NCBI RefSeq assembly: GCF_000005505.3
Contig: NC_016132.3
Coordinates: 30,084,914-30,148,913, forward strand
DNA from: Brachypodium distachyon
Lineage: Eukaryota > Streptophyta > Magnoliopsida > Poales > Poaceae
Direction: 5' to 3'
DNA: 64,000 nt
Position numbers and translations under genes: made by a program. The notes below the pieces were generated by a model. The model searched no databases and was not told where the DNA came from. It was given only the letters and a program-made list of their open reading frames with translations. Of this stretch, positions 46,637-58,364 are shown piece by piece (position 1 is the stretch's first letter; each line of letters starts with the position of its first letter).

Positions 46637-49600
46637 CTAGTCAAACCATCTTCCGATTCCATAGTCTTCTTTCACCTGAAATTAGATGGGAAGTTGTTTA
46701 AACAGTAATTTACTAACCAAGAGACCCTACACAAAAACCAGCGGTGGGTAATTAATAAATTTTGAATTTGGAAATTTTAGTCTGCTGCTGGTTCGTTATC
46801 TCCCAAAAGCTGGTCGAATTTGAAAACTTCAAATAAGAATTTGGACATTTAAGCTCAAATCTGCAGAGCAACACAGCTTGCTGGCTGCTACAGCTAATAA
46901 TCTAATATTTATGATCAGAAGCAACACAACAATCAGGTGTTAGTTACGAGCACATGCATCTGTGCTTACTCTGGTAAGAATGCAGAGTCAATGCTCAATT
47001 CTAAAAGGTGTTGTTTAATCCTTATTATAATATTTCAAAAAGGAAGCCCAATCCTATCATAAAAAGAGTTGGTCCTTTGGTCCTGATATGATCAGAATTA
47101 AGAACTCGTTTGTGCCACCCAGATGCTCAAATAATAATGCGACACAAAAAACAAGTTCATGATTGAACTTGATATGATCAACTAAGCTTTATGGGGCAGT
47201 AGATGTATGGGTTTTTAGCTTACGCAGTGAAGTATAATAAATCTTGGAGATCACACAAGACACTAAGTTAGCTAGAGTACCAGCAACTAATTACATTGAC
47301 CGAGATTCCATATTTAAGTTGAATTAACATGCTAGGTACAAAATAGAGAGGAAATGGAAAGGCACAACCTTCTCAAAACTCTCTCGGATGAGAAGAGGAT
47401 TGTAAGGAGTTGAGGGAATGCTTTCAGAGAACCATGGTGGGTTGTACCACCTCCTTAAAAATTACATTTCTGGTATCATGCATAATGAAATTGCCAATTT
47501 GTCACAAATGTAAAAAAGAAAAGTAAACCTGTTTTGCTCGAGTACAAGTGGCCATGGGGGGAAGGATATGAAGCGTTCACAATCATCACTCAATGCCTTC
47601 ATTTCTGAAGAAAACTAAATTGACCCTGAAAATATTTAACTTGAATTAACATGCTAGGATATAAAACATGCAACAATTAAAGGAATCAATATATTTTCAG
47701 AAAAAGGATCATCAAAAAAAGTATATTTGGGTTAACTTTTCATGTACAAACAGTCAAGGTCATAAATTGTGAATGGATCATGGACGCAAGATTCTAGTTC
47801 ATAATTCTGCAGGTTTCAAATAGGAGATCGAACACTCACACATGATCCTTTTCAAGTCTGTTTACACTTGGTAAAACAAAGAGAAGAGAACAAACTTCAA
47901 TTTCATAGGCTCCTTTTGGTTCAAATCCAATGACAGGGCAACCACACATTACTAAATCAAAAGAGCACCAGATAGGGCACGATCATAGCCCCCCATGGTT
48001 GTGGAACTGACACCACAAGGTTGATCAAGTATTAAAAATAAGACCACTCCTAGTCCGAGCAAAAATACAGTGGAGAGATCAGAGATATGTAGTTCAATAA
48101 GTATAACACCATCTGGTTGAAATTTCATTTCCATACTTTACAGCCTCTCTTTGAAGAGAATATCAACAATTTCTGTTGTTAATTAGCAAAGCTATGCATA
48201 CAGGGCTAGTACGAAGTGGAATATAGAAATAGAAGCATGGACTGATCCAGATTATATTATGTTCATAGCAGGAAGCCAGGAAACATTAACTATATTAGAT
48301 GCATACCTCATTGCATGGTAGAGAGGCCTATACCACACATCAGGTACGATAAAGGAATTCCAAGCATTCCATATATAGCCAGGGAAAAAAGCTTGGAGTC
48401 TGTAAGAATAAGAAAATTCAAAGGTTTAGTGGTCTGTTGCACTAAAGGACAGGGCTCTTATTGTGTCATAAAATTAGCACTTGGTGATAACTAAACTGCA
48501 AATAAAGAAATTACCTTGAGAGGATACTCCAGCACTTTGACCATCGGGGGAAAACTGGATATCTTCTCATCTGTCAAGATTAAGTGATCATGTAGTTCCT
48601 ATGAAAAATGGCATAAAAAGTTTAAATAGCAATTAGCAAGCTAATCCTACGAGCTATAAACCCGGAATGTTCTAGCTTGCAACTACAATTGAATGCAGAT
48701 ATATCCAAAATCCTCGTGTATGAACTTCTGAAAAGAGATATATTGCTTACCTCTTAACTATTTGCTTCCCCTCATTGTATTTTTTTGTCCTCGACTCCTC
48801 AGGCCACATTTAGAATTAACACTAAGAAGTGGGAAAAGGAAGGTCTCATTTAAAACCCAAGCTGATTATCAACTATCATGCATCATGGAAACCATAAAAG
48901 CTTATGGAGGAAAATATTACTAAATAATATTATCTAGAGAAAGCAAAAGAGCGAACAGAATATTGCCACTACAATTTTCTCGAAGGTCTGAGTACCCAAC
49001 TCGCTATTATGGTCTGAAGCAACCCTCCCATAGAAGGCAATCAGCTCTGAACTTGCTCGCGGCTGCCGCGAGCTCCCTAAAGGTGATGACCTGCTCCTCA
49101 ATCGGCTCCACGTCCTCATTGTCCACTGAATTCTTGATGGTGCTAGAGCTCAGGACAGCTGATCCGGTAAAGGTGAAGCTGAAGCTGTAGTACTCCCAAC
49201 TCCTGAACTACTTCTAAAAACCAATATCATTTTCTGCAACCAGGTAGTAGTTTAGTCAGGATAAGGGAAAGCAGTATGGAAATCGGTATCCTGTGGCTCC
49301 CTTAACTCTAAAAAACATGCAGTCGTCCAAATTCAATGCTTGGTCCCCTTCTGTAGATTTATCAGTTCTTTTAAATGGTTTTCTCGCCCGATACATGTTC
49401 ACCCTCAATTTCATGCAGTCTAGTCTGCGTATTATCCTTCTAGCAAGCACACAATACACATGATCATTTGCTATTTCCAGTGGATACCAAAGTAAATATC
49501 AAGATACATCCATTCAAGAAACCAAGAATGTGACAGTGCCCTTCATTCTGCCCTCGTAGACAAAAGAAGTACCTGATCATGATTCTCAGCCGGTGGATAC

Positions 49601-50336
49601 AATTTTGAGTCCTTCCTTGTCTTCGTCTTTAGCCATTGGTAAAGCTCTCCACGTACCGACTTCTATCACACCAAAATTCAAGCAAAATGTCCCCGAGAAT
49701 CAAAGTATTTTCAGGCAACAAAAACACATAAAGTAAATCATACAAGGAGTTAGGGAGGCTGTTGGTACTCGGTACCTCCGAAACTCCAGATGGAGACCAT
49801 CGCCTTCTCAACCTTCCTGGCGCAGCCCGCGCACCGGCACTGAATCTGCATGTACCAAATCCCATCCAAAAAAATCACGAAAGCAATCACCAGATCTGAG
49901 CCCTAGGAGCCTAGATCGAGGAGGGATCTTACGGATCGGAGGAGGACGGCTCGTCCTGGGTGGGTAGGGGGGCGCCATGGCAGGCAGGACTCGAGGTCGG
50001 CGGTGCTAGGCTTCGGCCTCTCCGCGTAGAGTGCGGCGTGGAGCAGCGGAGGCAGGCCGACGGGCGGAGAGAGTGAAGGGGGCAGGTCGCCGGGGAGGGT
50101 GGAGAGACGGGGCTAGGGGGAGAAAAGGAAGGCTGCGAGGAGGCTTTACGACGGACTGAAACGGATAAGAACAAACGCACTGACGGATGCACAGTGTCCA
50201 TCGACGTGCTTCCAGCAGAGCCACGCACGAAGACGCACCGATGAATGCACAGTACCTGTCGACGTGCACCCAGCAGAGCCACGCGGGAAGAACCGCGACA
50301 GAAAGGTACAGGAACCGTCGACGTGTACCCTCCCAT
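46637..50336 (-). CDS. Unrecognised multi-exon gene, possibly decayed
   Basis: Five exons have GT-AG borders and matching phases in two groups. 5' group: an exon ending near 49,935 (...DEPSSSDP), 49,776-49,845 (RRRWSPSGVSE) and 49,573-49,662 (KSVRGELYQWLKTKT...ENHDQ). 3' group: 47,529-47,604 (MKALSDDCERFISFPPWPLV), 47,369-47,453 (RWYNPPWFSESIPSTPYNP) and 46,637-46,675 (VKEDYGIGRWFD, then TAG). Between them 48,515-48,598 (ELHDHLILTDEKISSFPPMV) and 48,307-48,399 (FPGYIWNAWNSFIVPDVWY) look coding, but I could not join them in one frame without an alternative donor. The start is uncertain: an ATG at 50,336 is in frame but lies in repetitive sequence. I do not recognise the protein family. It could be a real gene with unresolved middle exons or a pseudogene. 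Confidence 0.45.
49007..49190 (-). pseudogene. Fragment of a receptor-like cytoplasmic kinase
   Basis: The minus strand reads EEQVITFRELAAAASKFRA then DCLLWEGCF. This matches the start of PBS1-like (class VII) cytoplasmic kinases, where a TFRELAAAT..F segment leads into the LLGEGGFG glycine loop. The loop glycines are changed to Trp and Cys, and a TAA follows at 49,007-49,009. The rest of the kinase is not seen. It lies in what would be an intron of the unrecognised gene and is probably a captured scrap. Confidence 0.5.
50190..50300. repeat. Two-unit imperfect tandem repeat
   Basis: A segment beginning CACAGTGTCCATCGACGTGC at 50,190 recurs as CACAGTACCTGTCGACGTGC at 50,248, a period of 58 bp. 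Both continue into CAGCAGAGCCACGC. A third partial GTCGACGTGTACC lies at about 50,317. It falls in the possible first exon of the unrecognised gene. Confidence 0.7.
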
Positions 50337-50821
50337 CGGTGCCTTTTTCTTCACGGCTTACTTGTATAGATGAGTAAAATGTAAGCTTGTCAATCATGCA
50401 CAAGTAGGCACGACAAACAAGACTTGATGCTTGCTACCGTTTTGCAAAAAAAAATACTTGCTACTGTAGTTTGTTTGATACTAGTACTAGTCAAACAACA
50501 AGCAGGTAGCTAAACTTTGCACAAGTGGCATATCTATGGTAGAAAATACAACGAAACCATCTGCTTTCACTTGTCAGTCACGCACTCATGGGGAAGATAA
50601 AATCCTCGAATCGACTAATAAGGCTAACATAATCTATCTACATAGGCGTGAGCACATCCGCAGCTTCTGGCTGATATCATTACACATAACAACTGTACAA
50701 ACTAAACTAGGCGCGCGTAGTGGTTGCGGCTCGAGAAGATCGAAGATGATCCGTGGAGCCATTATTTAGATCCTTCCTTCCTTTTGGCACCTCCCGATCC
50801 ACACACACACACCCCGATTGA

Positions 50822-51944
50822 TCAACCATCGAGATCGAACGGCAGTATGTACTCAAGACCTTGCGTGTAATCCTCCAAGAAGTCAACGCCAGCGTAGCAG
50901 CAGTGCGGGGCGGACGTGACGTCGCCCAGGTCCGGCCAAGCCGGTGCCGGCGGCGTCGCAGCGGGGGTACTGCTGCTGAGCACCTCCTCCTGGTCGCCGC
51001 CGCTCTCCCGCTTGAGGCTCTGCAGGCCGGACCCCACCTGGGCGGTCGTGGTGGTGCTTGTCGTCGTGGTAGGAGTGGGCCCGAAGCTGATGAGATGGCA
51101 GCCGGCTGTGCGGGTGACGTGAACCGGAGCGGCGGCGGGGTCCCGGCAGGTGTGCACGCCGATGTATGTCACCCTGAAGGTGTCCTTGTCGTCGTCGTCG
51201 TCTTCGCATCGCTGCACCTGCCGCTGCGCCGCGCACTGCTGGTCGTACTTGTGCGTGCACCGGAAATAGGCCCTGATGCGTACCAACAAAAATGACACAT
51301 ATTTTGCTTGTCAGATGTGATAGAGATGACGGCACATCCATCAGGGGATTAGTTCATTAATTATGCGTGCGTTTGTTGTTGGTCGTTGTAATTGGATCGT
51401 GAGCAACCATGAAAGGGGCAGAGACTACAACCTACCTTGGGTGCTTGGAGTTGTGTATGTACTTCTGGCCGTACTTGCGCCAGGCCTGCCCGTCGTCCAA
51501 GGTGTTCATGGTTTTCGTCACCACGGAGGATTGCTGGGTCCTGCAACACAAGAAGCAGAGCACAAAGTTCACAAACATCAGTTCAAGTTACATTACAAAC
51601 AAATTTGAAGATCTATTTAATTAATGAATAAAAGGAAAATCGATCATGCACGATCCGCTTCCTCACCTTCTCCGACAGGCACCCCTGCTGCTATCCCCTC
51701 CGGCGCCGGACTTCCTCTTCCCGCCGCCGCTTCCCCCGTAGGTGACCTCGCTCTGCACGTCCGAAGACCACTCGCCGGCACCGGCCTTGGCGGCGTCAAT
51801 GGCGCGGGAAAATCTTTGCAGGATCTGATCCATGAGAAGCCCGACTTTGGGGTTGTCCCGGAGGAGACCCTGCAGCTGCGTCGCGAACTCCTGCCCCTTG
51901 ATGAGGTCATCCATCACCTGCATCAACGGCGGCGGCCACGCCAT
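50822..51944 (-). CDS. WRKY transcription factor, group III (gene A)
   Basis: Three exons: 51,667-51,944, 51,436-51,540 and 50,822-51,272, giving 277 residues. All borders are GT-AG and phases match. Exon 1 encodes an N-terminal helical segment (LLRDNPKVGLLMDQILQRFS) typical of group III, then a Gly/Lys/Arg-rich stretch with a GKRK motif. Exon 2 carries the DNA-binding WRKYGQK at residues 113-119. The second intron splits the Arg codon of HPR, the position usual in group III. Exon 3 completes the zinc finger C133-X7-C141-X26-H168-X-C170; the usual group III spacing is X23, and an acidic run (EDDDDDKD) accounts for the extra length. The C-terminal region is Thr/Ser-rich and acidic. The ATG at 51,944 is chosen because the frame upstream has no better start. 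A nuclear regulator that binds W-boxes; targets unknown. Confidence 0.93.
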
Positions 51945-53316
51945 ATAGACCCAAGCAACACACAAACACACTCCTTCTCTAGCTCGCACCAACAACAACA
52001 CTACACTACCAGAGTAGCAGCTAGCTAGCTTGAGGGTAGGAAACCACCGTATATATCATTGCCTGGAGCCAGCAGCGTGGGGGCCATGCCAGATTGGCCG
52101 ATGCCTTGGCGTTTACCTGCACTACCACGTGATGCTTCTAACGTAGGCACGGCGTAGTGGTGCTTGTACAGATTGTGGCACTGACAGAGTATGGTCTACA
52201 CGGGTTTACCGAGCAATGCGTGCACTTGAAACTTTGTGGGCTGTGTAGGTGGGCTTTAGTTTGCAAGTGGGGACGCACGAGGTCGAGCTCCCGACGCACA
52301 CTGATCGGTGGACGGGACTCACTGCACTGAGCGGATGACACTACAACTACGGGAATCTGAGAGTGCTGGACGGAGCGATTTTGGTGGAACATGTTCACGC
52401 CAATGCTGGAGCATCAATTTAGCTTCTTTTCCCCCCGCAGAGGAATGAAAAATATAGCTTCCTTGGTGTGGAGGGATTGTCCAAGGGGGAAGCATCCAGG
52501 AAGGAGCCTGACGAGGGCGTGACGTGGGAGGCGTGACGTCTGCGGCGTGATGCGGGCCGGAGGGGTGGTGTGCGGTGCGTGTCCGGTTCATTGTTGGGAA
52601 ATTATAATGCAGCTCGCTCGCCTTTGCCGATCGGGTTTTGGAGTAGATTAGATCACACCTGATTTGGCCAGAGATTCTGTTGTTTTAGTTCTAGAAGATG
52701 TCCACATGTTGTCGCCCTAATTGTATTGGGATCATATCATGTTAGTTAGGCTTGAACGTGTCTTTTGACTTTTGTCTTAAAAATCACACAAACACTTATT
52801 TAGCTTTTGGCGCTTTTTTACTTATACCATCGTGTAACAATATCAAGTTAAATAGGAGTATCAAAAAAACATTTAAATAGATACTTTTGTGACTTAAGTC
52901 AAAGTGAAAATTAACATTCAAACCTAACCAAATAAGTAGGACCTTAATCTAGTGGCTTTGTCTTGTGAAGTTATGCACAGTTTTGTTTCTTTCTCCGCAT
53001 AGTTTATGAGGAGAGGTCATTTTGCCCGATAACCAAATAAATATTTCGTTCAACCTTGTTCTAATTTGTTCTTTTAGTATGTGTTTGAGGAGCTTTGAGA
53101 CCGTGACAACTACTAAGATTAACCGATGCAGGGGTTAGAGTGATCCCTTCCTTTTTGAAAAAAAAAAGTTAGTTATTGACAAAAGCAAACAAATGGATTA
53201 GTTGTATCATACTTGAGCGCATATTGACAACCATGCAAACTCAGCAAATGAGCCTAAATATTCAGCCCAATACAAACAGATTCTTGAGATAACTGATCCT
53301 AGGGTTTGTTCGGTAA
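51945..53316. other. Upstream region of WRKY gene A
   Basis: Apart from the TATA box I see no gene. A TTGACT (W-box-like core) lies on the plus strand at about 52,767. The stretch 52,300-52,620 is GC-rich; the remainder is AT-rich. Confidence 0.4.
52048..52054 (-). promoter_or_regulatory. TATA box of WRKY gene A
   Basis: ATATATA on the minus strand about 105 bp before the ATG at 51,944, a normal distance for a plant gene. Confidence 0.6.
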
Positions 53317-53722
53317 GGCCTTGTTTGGTAATTCCTCCGATCCTAAATTGTTGTCGAAATATTACATGTATGTAGACGCTTTTTAAAAATAGATACGTCC
53401 ATATTGGACAAATTTGAGTCAAGAATTTAGGATCAGAAGGAGTATTAGAGCTTTTGGGATGTTCTTTAGGGTATTATCCACTCCAAATTGAAAAACACTA
53501 GAACCCCCAAATGATTGTTTGATAGGAAGGGTTTAGAGGGGATTGTTCCTAGTTTCTCCCACAAAACACTTCATTTTTTTTATCAAATTAAAACACTTCT
53601 CATACTAATGTTTTTCTAAAAAACACTGGTGTTTTGGGTTTTTGAAAGTTTTGAGTGAACACCCAAACTCCTCAAATATCAAAACATTAGTGATTAAAAA
53701 TACACTAACATCAAACAAGGCC
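53317..53722. mobile_element. PIF/Tourist-like MITE
   Basis: The ends are inverted repeats: GGCCTTGTTTGGT on the left and, in reverse complement, GGCCTTGTTTGATG on the right. TAA flanks both sides (53,314-53,316 and 53,723-53,725), as expected for PIF/Harbinger elements. Length is 406 bp including a nested Stowaway. No coding capacity. Confidence 0.75.
53331..53442. mobile_element. Stowaway-like MITE nested in the Tourist-like MITE
   Basis: Terminal ATTCCTCCGATCCTAAATT pairs with AATTTAGGATCAGAAGGAG at the other end. TA flanks both sides. 112 bp, a Mariner-type miniature element. Confidence 0.75.
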
Positions 53723-53989
53723 TAATTGATTACACAGTACCATGAACCTAGCGAAGAGTGGAGATAAGACGAATCTTGTGCCACACAACTACACGAGTAA
53801 CTTTTACATGTAAAAAAACCTACACGGCAGTGGTGAGAGCACTAGTGTAAACAAATCAGCAAGAAATAAACATATGCAACACCTATATGGAATAAATCTG
53901 AGGTCACCAAAGTGACATGCAATAGAACTAGGAAAAAGCTTGCATAGGAGAGCTTAGAACCTGCAAGGAAACATCTCCATTTGTATCTA

Positions 53990-54107
53990 CTCATTCCGAT
54001 TCATAAGAAGTGTCGGAATTTAATACAAATTTAAGTGTCGGAAATTTACTACAAAACTAGTATAACTTTGTACTAAATTTTTGAAACTTATTATGGATCG
54101 AAGGGAG
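53990..54107. mobile_element. Stowaway-like MITE
   Basis: Left end CTCATTCCGATTCATAAG and right end CTTATTATGGATCGAAGGGAG are imperfect inverted repeats flanked by TA. 118 bp. Confidence 0.75.
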
Positions 54108-54660
54108 TACAATTTATGAAAAAACACTTTTTTCCACCTCTAAACCTACCATAAAATCTACCTGGACCAATTACCGCATCATAATCAGACTCACTCAACA
54201 CAATCTAACAACTAGGATTAACCTTATTCTTTTGCAATTGTGCTCTTAGCAATTGGAAGAACGTATCTGCCCAAAGATCGATCCGTCGCTAGGCCATAAC
54301 AGATTGCCAGGGAGGTACCGTCTCGGTGTGGGCACTGCTGGTGGTGACCGCATTCCTCCAGGGCATGCGAGAAAATTTCGCAAACTTGAAATACAACTTT
54401 TTACAGTACTACAAAACATCACATCAGTAACGGGCCAAAAACGCCATCAGTGGTGGGCGGGGCGACCGCCGCAAACTTCTTGCCGGTGATGAGGTGCCAA
54501 GCAGCCGTTAGTGATGGGGCGTCTCATCAATGGCGGTCATGCCCCACGACCGACACTGATGGGAATTTGTATAAATAGAAAAACAAGGCCGGCCCTAGGC
54601 CTGCCCCAAATCCACACGACACCCCTACAAAGTTTTTCACAAATCACAGATAAGCACGAA

Positions 54661-54761
54661 TTACAAATCACAGATCAATAATCATGGATTACATTACAAA
54701 TCACAGATCAATCAATCACGGATTACAAATCACAGATCAATCAATCACGGATTACAAATTG
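54661..54761. repeat. 29-bp tandem repeat in the CACTA-like element
   Basis: Three units and part of a fourth start at 54,661, 54,694, 54,723 and 54,752. Each begins TTACAAATCACAGATCAAT. The first is 4 bp longer. Confidence 0.85.
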
Positions 54762-55329
54762 CAAAAAGGGCAGGAGGCCGGATCTCACGGCGATTGTTGT
54801 GGCCGGCCACCAAACTTGCTCCCCGACCAGAGAGGGTGTGAGAGTGAACGAGAGGTGAAGGGGGGGGGCGAGAGAGAGAGAGAGACTATACCGGCAGCGG
54901 GGAAGTCGGTCTCGGCCGGAATCGTCGGCTGGGGGGCGCGGTTGGCGGCAAGGGAGGCCGAATCCGGCTGCTGCTGGGCCGAGGGAGGCCGAATCCGGTG
55001 GCTGGCTGGGTCGGTGCCGACGGATCCGGCAGCACCATGCCCCGCTGCTGCTGGTGCTCCATGCGTCCCCACTGCTGTTGCTCCATGCGCCCTGGGAGGA
55101 AGGGAGAGGGGCTTGCTGGGGGCTTGGTTTGGGGTCGGCGCAACGGAATAGAGAAGAGAGGGAGAGACGAGAGCAGTGGGAGGCGAGCAAGAACAAAGAG
55201 AGAAGAGGTGGTGGCCGCGGCAGGGGGAATAGAGGGAGGGTGAGGGCGGGGATTAGGGATTTAGGGTTAGCAAAATGGTTATATAGGGAATGGATTGGGT
55301 TGGGCCTTAGATGCGGTGGCCGGGCCGAC

Positions 55330-56115
55330 TGTCGCACCAATAGCCCACGGGGCTCCACTGGTACGGGACGCGTGGGTCGCAACTGACGAGACCCCGCTAG
55401 GCCGGCTCCCCGGGAGGGGCGAACCTGGGAATCCACCAGCACGCTCCCCCGCAACTTGCCAGGCAACGGTACCGGGGTACCTCCCGGGTACTGGAGTTTT
55501 GGGGGTTGCAGGTGGGGCCGACGGAACAATGGAGACAAGACTAGACAGCAAACACAGTGCATTTAATGCACCGACAGGAGTCACATCGGCAGGGCTAGTC
55601 TTGCCCAACAAGTCTAGAGTGGCTACCCTAAGAAAGATTTTATTTACAACGCACAGTGGCCTGGGCGCTGCATGAAGCCCGGCGTGGATCTACAGTTTGG
55701 TAAGTTTTGTGGCGATGACACGCCTGTAGTTAACGTGTCACGCTGCATGCATCGGCACCTGTGGTATCCCCTTGTCTATAAAAGGAGGACCAATGCCATC
55801 GGTCAAAGGGTTCGAACACTAGTCAGTAACAAGTAGCATTGCACCCTATTCGTAGCAAAATCCAATCCCTTAGAAGAACAAGTAGCCCACCCGGGAACCC
55901 CCCGGGGCGATCTGTAAGAACAGACAAATTCGTGAATACAACTAAAAGCAGGACGTAGGGTGTTACACCTTCGGGTGGCCCGAACCTAGGTAAATCCGAC
56001 TGTTTACACTTCGTGTCTTTCGTCACGCTCGCGATCACCGGAGCGCTCGCCTCGCCCCTCGCCGAACAACAAGGGGGTATCAGCATCCCTGGTGTCGGAG
56101 TCGCGTGCTCCGACA
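55330..56115 (+). mobile_element. Solo LTR of a Tat-type element inside the CACTA-like element
   Basis: Starts TGTCGCACCAATAGCCCA and ends GTGCTCCGACA. It contains the family's TATA box (TCTATAAAAGG, about 55,776) and the GGACGTAGGGTGTTACACC block. The flanks are CCGAC (55,325-55,329) and CCGAG (56,116-56,120), a 5-bp duplication with one change. 786 bp with no internal region. Confidence 0.85.
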
Positions 56116-57559
56116 CCGAGAAAATACATCACTGGCGGGCATGAATGGAAAGCCCGCCAATGATGAGGCAACTAGATTTTTTTTTGTATTTTCATGGGTC
56201 ATATCATATACAAGTATTTTATATGACAAAATTGGTTCATAAATTTATCAATGTGGTCTAATTTGTGTGAAAATTGCATAGGTGCCATTTTGAACTATAT
56301 TAAGTCTAATTTGCTCAATAGGTATCATATTAAGTTTATCATTTGGCTTGAAAGTCATAAACATTGGTACTTGATAGTCTATTTTGTGATTATTTTTTTG
56401 AAAAGTAGTGAAAATTGAAGTTTATCACTTTTCATGGCAACTAGTACACATATAAAGATTCCATGCCAAAGAATGGACTTTTTTGACATTTTCTTAATAT
56501 TGTTTTACTTTTTTCAAGATGGGGTGAACATTGTTGGCACATCTTTCCGCAGCAAGGTGTTGAAATATTCAACACCCTATGTGAATCTTACATAATTATT
56601 ACTTGGGTACCTTAAAGTGATTTTTGGAATTTTTAGGAACAAACTATCACACAGTTGTAGTTCAAATTTGAATTACTTCTCTCAAATCGCTAGAAATTCA
56701 TTTAAACATGAAAAGGTATCTAGAAATCAAGAAAATTCAAAACCGTTGGACATTAGAAATGAAACAAGTTCTACTTTGTGTGAAAATTGGATAGGTTTCG
56801 TTTTGAACCATATTAATTGTGCTTGCTTCACAAAATACCCTTTTTTGCATTTGGAAAATGGAAATTCATCTTTTATAACCAAAACATTGTAAACCACCTT
56901 GGCAATATTATTTGCCGTGACAAGATGCACACTTGTGTGCAAAAATTGATAAATTATGAGGAACTATGGCATAGGAAAGGGCAAACCTTTGCTCATTTGG
57001 CTTAAAATCTAAAGTTCAGCTATGGGAAAATGACAAGATTGTACTACATATGTCATTTTTCAAATGTTAACATCTGATATTATTATTCCACTATATTAAG
57101 GAAGAAAAACTAAGACTTCAGCCAAAAGAATCACATTTTTCTGTTTTTTTAATTTTCAAAGGTCTTCATGGGACATCAGTGGCGGGCACAAATGTAAGGC
57201 CCACCACTAATGTGTGTTTTGGTGAATTGTGCAAGTTTTTGCATAGGATCATCAGTAGCGGGTGTTCTGTGCCCGTCACTGATGACCCCTCATCAATGAT
57301 GGGCCTTTCACGCCCGTCATTGATGATGAGGTGTCATCAATGACGGGCGCGGTACGTCCATCACTAATGTGTGGTCATCAGTGGTGGGCGTACCAAGCCC
57401 GTCACTGATAAGGGTCATCAATGACGGGCATGTGCGTGCCCGTCAGTGATGACGTGTCATCAATGGCGGTTATGTTGTGCCCGTTAGTGATGAGTCTTCA
57501 GCGAAGGGCGAAAAAGGTCCGTCACTGATCTGTCACATATGTTGTGTTTTGTAGTAGTG

Positions 57560-57970
57560 TTATGCATAGTTCATAAAACAAAATATGCACAAAATGCATT
57601 AAAAACAATTCAAGTTCTATATAAATTTGATCCAAATTTGTATCAGTTTAAATATAGTTTAAGTGTACTCATCGGATTTCAAATCTAATTCCACCAAAGG
57701 GTTGCTAAGTCAGATTGGAGACTGAACATAGCGAACTATGATGGAGTTATTGACAAGATGGCGTCAATGGGGTCGGAGCTATGGTCGGCGGATCGATGAT
57801 CCATCTTCTGTTCTGGACTCCAGGAGACACGAGATCCAAGTTGGAGACGTCGTGACCATGTTGATCAGGATCGGCATGGGTTGGCAAACACGCGGCCAAC
57901 GTGAATAATTGAAGAAGAGGACATCTCAATGATGTATTGTAGGTCTATTCTAGTTTACGGGTGGAAGTAA
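57560..57970. other. Spacer, no gene recognised
   Basis: AT-rich with short open frames only. Nothing identifiable between the CACTA-like element and the next MITE. Confidence 0.5.
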
Positions 57971-58364
57971 GAGCAGCTCCAATGGGTCTCCCAAAATTTG
58001 CCCCCAAATGTTCTTTCTTTTGTCATTAGGAGGAGCAAGTGGTCAATCACCCCCCCCCCTCCTAAATTCTTCTCTCAAGTTAGCCTTTTTTTTCTCTTTA
58101 TCCTTTCTCCTTTTCTTTTCATTTTTTCTTTTTCTTTTCCAATCTCTTGTTGTGGGGCCGGGGCGGACAAAAGAAATTAAGTACCGGACAATGTCTGGAC
58201 ACCCCAAATCTCTTCCAAATTTGAAGCAAGTTTGGATGATGTGTCCAGACAAACATGACATTTTGTCAGTTTAGGGGATGCCGTTGGGATGATTTTGGGG
58301 GCACAATGTCCAAATCTCCAAATAAGATATTTTGGATGGCTTTAGGATGCCGTTGGAGATGCTT
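57971..58364. mobile_element. PIF/Harbinger-like MITE
   Basis: Left end GAGCAGCTCCAATGGG and right end CCGTTGGAGATGCTT (reverse complement AAGCATCTCCAACGG) are imperfect inverted repeats. TAA flanks both sides (57,968-57,970 and 58,365-58,367). 394 bp. The GAGCATCTCCAAC type of end is common in grasses. Confidence 0.65.

Larger units (their letters stand above)
54404..57559. mobile_element. Non-autonomous CACTA-like DNA transposon
   Basis: The right end in reverse complement starts CACTACTACAAAACA; the left end starts CAGTACTACAAAACA, a match at all but one of 15 positions. TTA flanks both ends (54,401-54,403 and 57,560-57,562), the 3-bp duplication of this class. Subterminal zones (54,430-54,560 and 57,170-57,540) carry many copies of ATCAGTGGCGGGC-like motifs in both orientations, the usual binding-site arrays. 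No transposase is found. The GC-rich body (54,780-55,260) may be captured sequence but is not recognised. A solo Tat LTR splits it. Confidence 0.85.

Noticed and set aside
48307..48399. Reading the exon-like segment as KLFSLAIYGMLGIPLSYLM, a membrane segment
   Set aside because: This frame ends in a stop at the splice donor, and a second frame (FPGYIWNAWNSF) is equally open; neither could be joined with certainty, so no membrane protein is claimed.
49776..49845. Possible metal-binding CxxC peptide (CRCAGCARKVEKAM) on the minus strand
   Set aside because: The neighbouring exons join in a different frame (RRRWSPSGVSE then KSVRGELYQ), which is open and phase-consistent. The CxxC reading is a shadow.
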